Source of the DNA: Ferrimonas balearica DSM 9799
GTDB lineage: Bacteria; Pseudomonadota; Gammaproteobacteria; Enterobacterales; Shewanellaceae
DNA: 64,000 nucleotides
Assembly: GCF_000148645.1 (NCBI RefSeq)
Contig: NC_014541.1
Location: forward strand, 806,001-870,000
Direction of reading: 5' to 3'
This document shows positions 54,605-64,000 of this stretch, one piece after another (position 1 is the first letter of the stretch; the number at the start of each line of letters is the position of its first letter). A program made the translations under genes and the position numbers. A model generated the notes under the pieces. That model made no database searches, was not told the origin of the DNA, and saw nothing but the letters and a program-made list of their open reading frames with translations.

Positions 54605-57600
54605 TGCTTTGCCAGGGACGGGCAGTGGTGTTGGCCGCCAGCCTCAGTGCGGCCATGGGAATGGCCATCGCGGACGACACTGAGCTTTATGTGGCCGGAG
54701 GGTTGGCGACGGGAGCCGGACGTCCTCAGGTCCTTATCATTTTTGATAATTCCGGCTCGATGGACACCGAAGAGGCGGTGGCTGCGGCGCCCTTTGATCC
54801 CACTTATGACTACACCGGCGATAATGGCGACCGCATCTATTACATCAAAGGTTCCGCGGATCCGGATGAGTACCCTGACCCCCTCGACAGTGATGAGGAG
54901 CGCTACTTCTCACCCCAAATCAACGGCTGTGAAAGCAGCAAGCGGGTGGTGTCCAGTGGCCTGACGGTATTGGAACAAGAGGGTTATTTCACCAGTAACT
55001 TCCGCCGCTTCCAATACAACCGTAAGGCCAGCGACTCCGGGCATTACTGGCGTAAGCTGCCCAGCGAATTCAAAGACAACATTCGCGATAAAACCGTCGT
55101 GGATTGTCTTGCGGACCTGCAGGCGGGATTGGCTCAGAACGCCCCCAACCACCCCCATTCTGATCTGCGCGGCACCGGTTTCCCGCGTAATGACAGCAAA
55201 ACTCAGCCCTATGACGGCACCTCCCCATCGGCGTCGCAATCAACGCTGGATGCGGCAGCGGAAAATGCCATGGACGTGACGGCGTTTGGTAATGGCGATG
55301 CGGTGACCCTGTTTACCGAGAACTACCTGACCTACCTGCATCACCACAGCAGCAACACCAAGCGGCAGCGCATCGCGATTGCCCGGGACACCATCATCAG
55401 CCTGATCAATACCACCCCTGGGGTGGATTTTGGCCTGCAGGTGTTCAACCAGAACACCAATTCCGGCAGCACCATCGGCAGTAATGATGGTGGGCGTATC
55501 GTGGCGGGCATCAGGGAGATGACCGACAGCAACCGCAACAGCCTGACCAGCACCGTAGCCAGCCTGACGGCGGACACCTGGACACCATTATGTGAGTCGC
55601 TGTTTGAAGCCTACCGCTACTACTCCGGTGGCGCGGTACTGGGGGGCAATAAAGGCGGCAGCCTGACTCCGGCGGCGGACAGTTCGGTGGTCAGTGGCAG
55701 CAATTACATCAGCCCGATGTCCTCCTGCCAGCCGCAGTCCTACGTCATTCTGATCACCGATGGTGAACCCACCCGGGACGGCAGCTACAACAGCCTGATT
55801 GAAAGCGAATTGGGCCTCGGCAGCGATGACAAGGTGGACAGCAACTACCTGGCCGGCGTGGCGGGATGGATGTACAACAATGACGTCAACGAGACCCTGC
55901 AGGGGCGTCAGCGGGTTGCCACTTACACCATCGGCTTCTCCGAGGGGGCGACCGGAGCTGCCGGGTTGCTGGAGCAAACGGCACTGCAGGGCGGTGGCTC
56001 CTACTATGCGGCAGCGGATGCGTTAGCGTTGCAAAGCTCGTTGCAGCAGATCTTCAGCGAGATTCTGGCGGTCAACGCCAGCTTTACCTCGCCCTCTATT
56101 GCCGCCAACAGCTTTGACCGTACCCAAACCCTGGACGCGGTCTACTACGCCATGTTTCTGCCCTCGGACCGTCCCCGCTGGATGGGCAATCTGAAGAAGC
56201 TGAAGATCACCAGCAGTGGCAGCGTGGTGGACCAGAGTTCGGTATCCGCCATTGATGCCCAGGGCAACATCAGCGATCGGGCCTGCACCTACTGGACCAG
56301 CGCACAAACCTGCAGTGGCGCATCCAGTGGCGGCGACGGCAATGATGTCACCGTCGGCGGGGCGCTGGAGCAACTGGGATTACAGGCGACCCGACAGGTT
56401 CTGACCGACCCGGCAACCGGCGATGGTGCCCTGGTGGCGCTGAACCGTACCAGCCTGGCCAGTGCGGTGGGCAGCGAGGCGGAGCTGGTCAGTCGGATTG
56501 GTGCCGCTGGCAGCAATGAGCTTGATGGTTACGTCAGCTGGCTGCAAGGGCTGGACCCGGATGATGAGGATGAAGACGGCGCCAGCAATGACCGTCGGAT
56601 TGACCTGATTGGCGACCCGCTGCACTCCAAGCCGCTGGCGATCAGCTTTGGTGGCACCAAGGGCGTCCGCATCCTGATGGGCACCAACCAGGGTTACATC
56701 CATATGTTCAGGGATGACGATACCCGCATCAGCGAAAGCTGGGCCTACTACCTGCCTGACATGCTGGGCACTCTGGATGAACTGCGCACCAATGCGCAGA
56801 CCGGCGGCCATACGGTCTACGGCGTTGATGGCGCGCCATCCGCGTATGTCCATGACGTGGACGGAGACGGCAATATCGAAGCGCCCACCGATTCGGTGTA
56901 CGTCTACTTTGGTTTGCGTCGAGGTGGGCGGGCTTACTACGCCCTGGATGTGTCGGACCCGGATAACCCCCGTCGGTTGTGGAAACTCAGCAACCAATCT
57001 CCGGGCATGAGTGAGCTTGGCCAAAGCTGGTCTGAGCCGGTGGTGACCACAATCCCGGCTAATGACGGGAACCCGGTGGTGATCTTTGGCGGTGGCTACG
57101 ACCTTAATAAAGACAGCAACGGTGTTGGTTCCGCCGACAGCATGGGCCGCGCCATCTACATCGTGGATGCGGCCACCGGTGATCTGGTGCATCGATTTGA
57201 AGCTGGAGCGACGGCGGCGGAAGGGGTGACACCGCTGCCAGCCGAGGATGGCATCGCGGCAAAAATCAGTGCGCTGGACAGCGATGGTGACGGCCTGACG
57301 GATCGCCTCTATGCGGTGGATACCGGTGCCAACATCTGGCGGGTGGACATGCCGGGTACCGACCGGGATGGCTGGTCGGTTCATCAATTTGCCGAGCTGG
57401 GGGGCGATACCCTGGCGGATGATCGCCGATTCTTCGGTGAGGTCAGCGTGGCGCAAACCAGTTTTGAGCTGGTGGAAAATCTGGTGATGAATGAGGGAGA
57501 AGAGGACGAAGCCACCCTGACCACCTCGGTGGAGGTGCCCTATGACGCGGTGGTTGTGGGGTCCGGGAATCGGGCCCACCCCAACGCCAGTGGCACTCAG

Positions 57601-58152
57601 GACTACCTGTTTGCGCTGCAGGATCGCAATATTCAGACCCAAACCTTCGGTACGACCGAGAACCCGGCACCGGCACCGATCACCCCCGGTAACCTCTACA
57701 GTGTGTCCGGCGATCCCTTTGGCAACGCCAGCACCGACAGTGAACGGCTGAACCAACAGTTGGCCCTCGGCCAGAAGCTGGGGTGGTATTACCCCCTGGC
57801 ACCGTCGGAGAAAGCCTTGTCAGCGCCGGTGGTGGTGGCGGGGGTGGCTTACTACGCCACCTTCCTGCCGGGAACCGTGGCAGAGGCCAACTCCTGTGTG
57901 GCTGCCGGGGAGGGCTTTTTCTACGCCTTCTCGCTGCAGGAGGGGATCAGCATCAACAACTTCAGCGTCGGGGCGCGACTGCCGGATACACCCCAGATTT
58001 TGGTGCCTCCCGCACCGGAACCGGTGCCGGAAGATTGGGACCCTCAACTTTATCTGGTGGGGGTGGGCGCCGGTGAAGACCGTACCGGTACCGTGGCCAC
58101 CAACCAGACTCTGACCCCGCAGCGGGTGTATTACCACTATGGAGCGCAGTAA
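54604..58152 (+). CDS. pilY1: Type IV pilus tip adhesin PilY1 (copy 1)
   Basis: A 1182-residue secreted adhesin. The signal peptide is about residues 1-23. The N-terminal half is a von Willebrand A domain with MIDAS DNSGS at 48-52 and a later ITDGEPT. The C-terminal half is the PilC-type beta-propeller (from about 650) with GGTKGVRILMGTNQGYIHMF, FGGGYD and two EF-hand-like calcium loops, DVDGDGN at 751-757 and DSDGDGLTD near 892-900. PilY1 primes pili and controls retraction in Pseudomonas. It is coupled to pilX and pilE by overlapping start/stops. Confidence 0.93.
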   Translation: MLCQGRAVVLAASLSAAMGMAIADDTELYVAGGLATGAGRPQVLIIFDNSGSMDTEEAVAAAPFDPTYDYTGDNGDRIYYIKGSADPDEYPDPLDSDEERYFSPQINGCESSKRVVSSGLTVLEQEGYFTSNFRRFQYNRKASDSGHYWRKLPSEFKDNIRDKTVVDCLADLQAGLAQNAPNHPHSDLRGTGFPRNDSKTQPYDGTSPSASQSTLDAAAENAMDVTAFGNGDAVTLFTENYLTYLHHHSSNTKRQRIAIARDTIISLINTTPGVDFGLQVFNQNTNSGSTIGSNDGGRIVAGIREMTDSNRNSLTSTVASLTADTWTPLCESLFEAYRYYSGGAVLGGNKGGSLTPAADSSVVSGSNYISPMSSCQPQSYVILITDGEPTRDGSYNSLIESELGLGSDDKVDSNYLAGVAGWMYNNDVNETLQGRQRVATYTIGFSEGATGAAGLLEQTALQGGGSYYAAADALALQSSLQQIFSEILAVNASFTSPSIAANSFDRTQTLDAVYYAMFLPSDRPRWMGNLKKLKITSSGSVVDQSSVSAIDAQGNISDRACTYWTSAQTCSGASSGGDGNDVTVGGALEQLGLQATRQVLTDPATGDGALVALNRTSLASAVGSEAELVSRIGAAGSNELDGYVSWLQGLDPDDEDEDGASNDRRIDLIGDPLHSKPLAISFGGTKGVRILMGTNQGYIHMFRDDDTRISESWAYYLPDMLGTLDELRTNAQTGGHTVYGVDGAPSAYVHDVDGDGNIEAPTDSVYVYFGLRRGGRAYYALDVSDPDNPRRLWKLSNQSPGMSELGQSWSEPVVTTIPANDGNPVVIFGGGYDLNKDSNGVGSADSMGRAIYIVDAATGDLVHRFEAGATAAEGVTPLPAEDGIAAKISALDSDGDGLTDRLYAVDTGANIWRVDMPGTDRDGWSVHQFAELGGDTLADDRRFFGEVSVAQTSFELVENLVMNEGEEDEATLTTSVEVPYDAVVVGSGNRAHPNASGTQDYLFALQDRNIQTQTFGTTENPAPAPITPGNLYSVSGDPFGNASTDSERLNQQLALGQKLGWYYPLAPSEKALSAPVVVAGVAYYATFLPGTVAEANSCVAAGEGFFYAFSLQEGISINNFSVGARLPDTPQILVPPAPEPVPEDWDPQLYLVGVGAGEDRTGTVATNQTLTPQRVYYHYGAQ

Positions 58153-58547
58153 TGAGCCATCGTAAGGAAGCGGGTTTAACCCTGGTTGAGTTGATGATTG
58201 TGGTGGTGGTGCTGGCCATCCTGGTTGGCATCGCGTACCCCAGTTACCAGGGGTATGTGGGCCGAAGCTATCGGGCGGAAGCCCACGCTGACCTGCATAA
58301 GCTGGCCAACCTTCAGGAGCAGTATTATCTGGACCAGCGTCAGTACACCGCCAATATGACCCAGTTGGGCATGGGGGCAGACCCGATGGTGTCGGACAGT
58401 GGCCGCTACAAAATCGATGCGACGGTCACCACGACCGGCTTCACCCTGACCGCCACTGCACAGGGGAGTCAGGCCTCCATCGACAGTGACTGCCGCGCTA
58501 TGACCCTGAGCGATACCGGGGTGATGACCCCTCAGGAGTGTTGGTAA
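58152..58547 (+). CDS. pilE: Type IV pilus minor pilin PilE
   Basis: A 131-residue pilin with the signal MSHRKEAG|LTLVELMIVVVVLAILVGIAYPSYQGYV and a short globular part with C-terminal Cys (DCRAM...QECW). YRAEAHADLHKLANLQEQYYLDQRQY is typical of the PilE minor pilin family, so this is not a major pilin. Coupled to pilY1 and to the small gene after it. Confidence 0.9.
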   Translation: MSHRKEAGLTLVELMIVVVVLAILVGIAYPSYQGYVGRSYRAEAHADLHKLANLQEQYYLDQRQYTANMTQLGMGADPMVSDSGRYKIDATVTTTGFTLTATAQGSQASIDSDCRAMTLSDTGVMTPQECW

Positions 58548-58840
58548 TGCGCACGATGCTGATGTTGATGGTACTGGTCAGTGCCAACGCGGTCCAGGCC
58601 GACGACTGGCAGGACTATAAGTGCTATCTCACGGACAGGGATGGAGAGGCCTGGGTAAAGCTGTTTGAGATGCAGCCGCAAAACCGCCATAAGCAGCAGG
58701 CCAGCTTGGTGGGCGCACCGATGCTGGACAGCTTTGGTCGGCCAACCGGCTACATCAAAGCGGTGATGGAATGCGTTGGTGTGCGTGACACCTTCACTGA
58801 CCCTCATGCCCGCTTGCTGGATGAACAAACCCCTAAGTAA
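58547..58840 (+). CDS. TapY2-like small secreted protein of the pilus cluster
   Basis: A 97-residue protein with a signal peptide (MRTMLMLMVLVSANAVQA) and two Cys (YKCYLTD, MECVGV) that may form a disulfide. Its position after pilE and its sequence resemble what is annotated as TapY2 in Aeromonas and Shewanella type IVa pilus clusters. The start ATG 58547 overlaps the pilE stop, with AGGAG inside pilE. Its role in pilus assembly is not established. Confidence 0.7.
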   Translation: MRTMLMLMVLVSANAVQADDWQDYKCYLTDRDGEAWVKLFEMQPQNRHKQQASLVGAPMLDSFGRPTGYIKAVMECVGVRDTFTDPHARLLDEQTPK

Positions 58841-58931
58841 ATCGGCGTAACGGCGCGGACGCCCCGTTTCACCCGGGCCGCAGATCCGCTACCATGCTGC
58901 GATCCGATTCGAAGTAAGGAACGCGCGACGC

Positions 58932-60895
<1,964 letters not shown>

Positions 60896-61729
60896 TTTCG
60901 CCACATCCCCTCCTTGTCGTTGGCAGGGAGGGGAGTCATGCCCCCACAGTTGTTTCTCCATCCCGCCACTTTCTGCTCCTGACCTTAACGCCACCCCGGT
61001 ATCCCCCCGGTCAACTCGACGCTTTTGCGGATTATCTGATTCCGGTTGCCGCGCCGGCCTATGGCATTGATCGACCCGGGTTGCTGAACCGCCCCCGCCA
61101 TCCTGGATTAATACCCGGTGCAGTCAGCCCCGCATTTACCGCAAACAATGCCCCGCTAATTCGATGAAAATGCAGCACTTATGGTGTCCATCGCTGACGC
61201 TTTATCAGCGCTCCGCCCAGCAGCAATGGGGTAATGAGGCTGACGGTCTGGGGCAGATGTTTTTCAATTCCGTTGTTTTGCAGATTGACCTGTCCAGCCG
61301 TATCTCTGGTCTGCAATCGCCCTCTGAACCGCGCGCGACGATAACGCTTATGCCCCGACGGGCTGGTGTGTCGGATGGTTGGAGTTGGCGCCGCCCGCTT
61401 TCACTCTGATCCAGTTGCTGGGGCGGCTTTGCACAGGCTCTACTATCGGCAGGTTTTTCAGGTCGAATGGGTGTTTGGGGGTCTCTCTATGGGCCAAGGC
61501 CGGGCCGCCTTATCGCGTGACACACAAGGGCTCTTCCGGGCCTCATATCGGACTCCAATCCCCCTGACTTTGCATCGTCCCGCTTTGTCAGCCCGCGAGT
61601 TCGTGCTCGACCGACAACCTGCCATTTTGGACCGCTATCTTTGCGGCACCCCCCAGGGTTCTTCAGTCCCGTGGGATGTCGAAGGGGGCCCTCCATCCAA
61701 TCCGATAGTACTGCCGCAGGAGCGCAGGA
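60896..61729. other. 834-base spacer between glnB and the second pilX
   Basis: No supported gene. Short open frames (for example 61164-61409) have no recognisable protein or ribosome-binding site. There is a weak G/C-rich inverted repeat just after glnB (CCCCTCC/GGGAGGGG, about 60906-60934) without a T run. The second pilX frame is open upstream to 61366, but those residues resemble nothing I know and PilX starts at 61730. Confidence 0.6.
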
Positions 61730-62175
61730 TGAATCGACAACAGGGCATGGTGCTGGTGGTCAGTATCCTGCTGTTACTGATGCTGACCTTGATTGCTGTG
61801 GGGTTGGCTTACCGGGCCAAGATGACCACTCAGATGGCATCCGCTTCTAACGCTCGCAGTACCGCACTGCACCTGGCCAATGGTGCCCAGATCCGTTTTG
61901 TGGAACAGCAGCGATTGGCTCTGGGTGGCAGCTTGTTGGTCACCAATCGTGGCGTCAGCACATCGATGGACGCCACAACAGGCGCCCGGCATCAACTCAG
62001 CTTTCGCATCGAAACCCAGTGTCGACGCTCCCGGACGGCAACCGCGGCGAGCGTTATGGCGTGTCGTCATAACGAACTGGAAACCCGGGTTAACTTCGGA
62101 AAAAACCAGCGAGGTCAGTTGTCCGTGGTGACAGGGCTGGAACAACCGGTGTTATCCAGCTCGGGGGGATTGTGA
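61730..62175 (+). CDS. Type IV pilus minor pilin PilX (copy 2)
   Basis: A 148-residue protein, the same length as the pilX copy at 54158 and differing at about 27 positions by eye. It keeps MNRQQGMVLVVSIL, TTQMASASNARSTALHLANGA and IETQCRRSRTATAASVMACRHNELE. GGAGCGCAGG precedes ATG 61730, as GGAGCGCAG precedes copy 1. Its TGA overlaps the second pilY1 start. No pilV or pilW is found in front. Confidence 0.88.
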
Positions 62176-64000
62176 TGCAGAAATACCGATACCGCGGTGT
62201 GCTGGCGGCGGCTTTTAGTGCCATTGCGGTCGTGGTCTCCAATGCAACGATGGCAGATGATACCGAGCTTTATGTGGCAGGCATTCAGGACGAAGACGCG
62301 TCGCGACCTAAGGTACTGATCATCTTTGATAACTCTGGCTCTATGTTGGAGCTGGAGTGGGTGGAAGCTGGCCCTTATGACCCTAACCATGACTACACCG
62401 GAGAGGGCGGCAATCGCCTCTACTATGTCAAAGGTGCCGTATCCACCGATCAATATCCGGACCCACAGGACAGCAACGAAACACGCTATCTCTATCCGCA
62501 AAACAACGCCTGTGCTGCCAGCTTGGCGCTGCATCCCAGCAGCGACACCCTGTCGATATTGCAGTACGAAGGGCGCTTTACCAGTGGGGTAAGACACTTC
62601 TCGGTATCTTACCCCCAGTGGCGGAGACTGCCTGACTCCATCCAGTCCGAGCTCGTACGCAAGCATTCGATATTCGATTGTGTCGCCGACCTGGACAATG
62701 CCAACCCCAACAATGCACCCGCCGCCCTGAGTCCTCTTTTTCGGGGGGAGGGCTTTCCTCAGAACCGTTTTATGAGATCGCCCTATGATGGCACATCGCC
62801 TTCTGCCTCACTTAGCGAGCGGGAGAGGGCCGCGGATGATGCAAGGAACTCAACGCAGTTTGGCCAGAATGACGTGGTTACCCTGTTCACCGAAAACTAC
62901 CTGACCTACTTGCATCATCACAGCGGCTCGGTTCAGCGTCAGCGGATTACCATTGCCCGAGAGACGACCAACAGCTTGATCAACACGACGACGGGGGTCG
63001 ATTTCGGTTTGATGGTGTTCAACAGGAACCGCAATTCCGGTAACACCATTGGCAGTGACGATGGCGGGCGCATTGTTGAAGGCATTCGAGAAATGACGGA
63101 GAGCAATCGGGCCGATTTGGTGAACACCGTGAGCAGCTTAGAAGCGACGTCCGACACGTCGTTATGCGAGTCACTGTTTGAAGCTTATCGTTACTTCTCA
63201 GGAGGTGCGGTACTCGGCGGCAACAAAGGTGGCGCGCTACTGCCAGCAGCGGACGATAGCGTTGTCAGCGGTGATAACTACATCAGCCCTCTCTCATCCT
63301 GTCAGGCGAACTCGTACGTCCTCCTGATGACTGATGGCAGCCCATACCGGGACAATAGCCTGAATACGCTGATCGAAAGCGAGTTGGGGTTGACCGCCGC
63401 AGATAAGCACAACGGCAGTCATCTGCCGGGTGTGGCGGAGTGGATGTACCAGAATGACATGAATACCTCCGCGACAGGCCACCAAAAGGTCGTGACCTAT
63501 ACGGTTGGTTTCTCTCAAGGCGCCGTCGATGCCGCCGAGTTGTTGGAGCAAACGGCACATCGCGGCGGAGGGCTCTATTACCCAGCGAATGACGCTGCAG
63601 CTCTGCAAAGCTCCTTACAGCAAATTGTCAGCGAAATCCTGTCGGTCAATACCAGCTTTACTTCGCCCTCGGTCGCAGCCAATAGCTTTGATCGCACTCA
63701 AACTCTGGATTCACTCTATTACGCGATGTTTCTGCCCTCGGACCGGCCTCGCTGGATGGGGAATCTAAAGAAACTGAAGGTCAACAGCGAAGGTCTGGTG
63801 GTGGATCAAAATGGTGTGCTGGCGATCAATGCCCGGGGCAACATCAGTGATGGGGCCTGTACCTACTGGACCCGCGCACAAACCTGCAGTGCGACCGATG
63901 GTGGGGGCGATGGCAACGATGTCACCGTTGGAGGCGCACTGGAACAGCTTGGGGTACAGGCGGTTCGCCGAATCCTGACGGACCCGGCCAGCGGCAATGG
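62175..64000 (+). CDS. Type IV pilus adhesin PilY1 (copy 2, 3' end beyond the window)
   Basis: An open frame of 608 codons runs off the window end. It has a signal peptide (MQKYRYRGVLAAAFSAIAVV...MADDTELY), the von Willebrand A MIDAS DNSGS at 52-56, LLMTDGSPYRD, and the segment ending in DRPRWMGNLKKLKV and GGDGNDVTVGGALEQLG shared with copy 1. The two copies align without large gaps but differ more in the first 180 residues than in the vWA core. The propeller and calcium sites lie outside the window. It is coupled to pilX copy 2 (ATGCAG overlaps TGA). Confidence 0.9.
   Translation, partial: MQKYRYRGVLAAAFSAIAVVVSNATMADDTELYVAGIQDEDASRPKVLIIFDNSGSMLELEWVEAGPYDPNHDYTGEGGNRLYYVKGAVSTDQYPDPQDSNETRYLYPQNNACAASLALHPSSDTLSILQYEGRFTSGVRHFSVSYPQWRRLPDSIQSELVRKHSIFDCVADLDNANPNNAPAALSPLFRGEGFPQNRFMRSPYDGTSPSASLSERERAADDARNSTQFGQNDVVTLFTENYLTYLHHHSGSVQRQRITIARETTNSLINTTTGVDFGLMVFNRNRNSGNTIGSDDGGRIVEGIREMTESNRADLVNTVSSLEATSDTSLCESLFEAYRYFSGGAVLGGNKGGALLPAADDSVVSGDNYISPLSSCQANSYVLLMTDGSPYRDNSLNTLIESELGLTAADKHNGSHLPGVAEWMYQNDMNTSATGHQKVVTYTVGFSQGAVDAAELLEQTAHRGGGLYYPANDAAALQSSLQQIVSEILSVNTSFTSPSVAANSFDRTQTLDSLYYAMFLPSDRPRWMGNLKKLKVNSEGLVVDQNGVLAINARGNISDGACTYWTRAQTCSATDGGGDGNDVTVGGALEQLGVQAVRRILTDPASGN

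Noticed and set aside
61400-61440. Sigma-54 promoter before pilX copy 2 (TGGGGCGGCTTTGCA)
   Set aside because: The GG to GC spacing is one base short of the required 10, so it does not meet the consensus.
61366-61729. Extended N-terminus of PilX copy 2
   Set aside because: The extra 121 residues match nothing and would bury the prepilin signal; GGAGCGCAGG before 61730 marks the true start.

Overview
The window is about 60% GC, densely coded, and carries typical gammaproteobacterial gene order. It looks like a chromosomal piece from an Alteromonadales-type marine bacterium. Ferrimonas is my best guess, because the gene neighbourhoods are Shewanella-like but the GC is higher; this is inference from gene order and protein likeness, not a search. 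No tRNA, rRNA, CRISPR array, integrase or insertion sequence was seen.

Layout. (1) 1-3988: ribosome and tRNA operon rimM (cut by the window edge)-trmD-rplS, then the tyrosine-branch pair aroF-tyrA. (2) 4030-10667: a neutral-lipid island of a PHA-system small protein, two phasins, a wax ester synthase/DGAT, an HSL-type esterase, and on the other strand a two-domain fatty acyl-CoA reductase, a DUF2505 protein and a TetR regulator. It sits between tyrA and pheA, which are neighbours in E. coli. (3) 10730-13403: pheA with its Phe-rich leader peptide and attenuator, then raiA. This PheA has a fused C-terminal DAHP-synthase-like domain that has lost most of its catalytic residues. (4) 13.6-20.3 kb: cytochrome b561/c' pair, trpR-mtr-like permease, yegS-like lipid kinase, an HlyD/DUF3302 efflux pair with a divergent AraC regulator. 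(5) 20.3-36.6 kb: slyD, aceK, lasT, thrL-thrABC with attenuator, nfo and ung, a hemerythrin protein, tal-pgi, an alanine/glycine symporter with a CRP-site promoter, and yaaA. (6) 36.6-44 kb: an AT-rich gap, an OmpA-like gene broken at an 11-C tract, a 1397-residue lipoprotein with 13 Ig-like repeats, and an M28 peptidase broken by an in-frame stop. (7) 44.1-51.9 kb: rpsT, then murJ-ribF-ileS-lspA-fkpB-ispH. (8) 52.0-58.8 kb: type IV pilus minor pilin genes fimT, pilV-W-X-Y1-E and tapY2. (9) 58.9-64.0 kb: nadE-glnB, a roughly 830-base spacer, then a second pilX-pilY1 pair that runs off the window end.

How the parts fit. Aromatic amino acid control is concentrated here: a DAHP synthase and TyrA, attenuated PheA, and TrpR next to a likely tryptophan permease. 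The lipid island encodes most of an acyl-CoA to fatty alcohol to wax ester route plus granule-coat proteins. The most unusual items are the degenerate DAHP synthase domain on PheA, the C11 tract in the OmpA gene translationally linked to the Ig-repeat lipoprotein, and the duplicated PilX-PilY1 pair.
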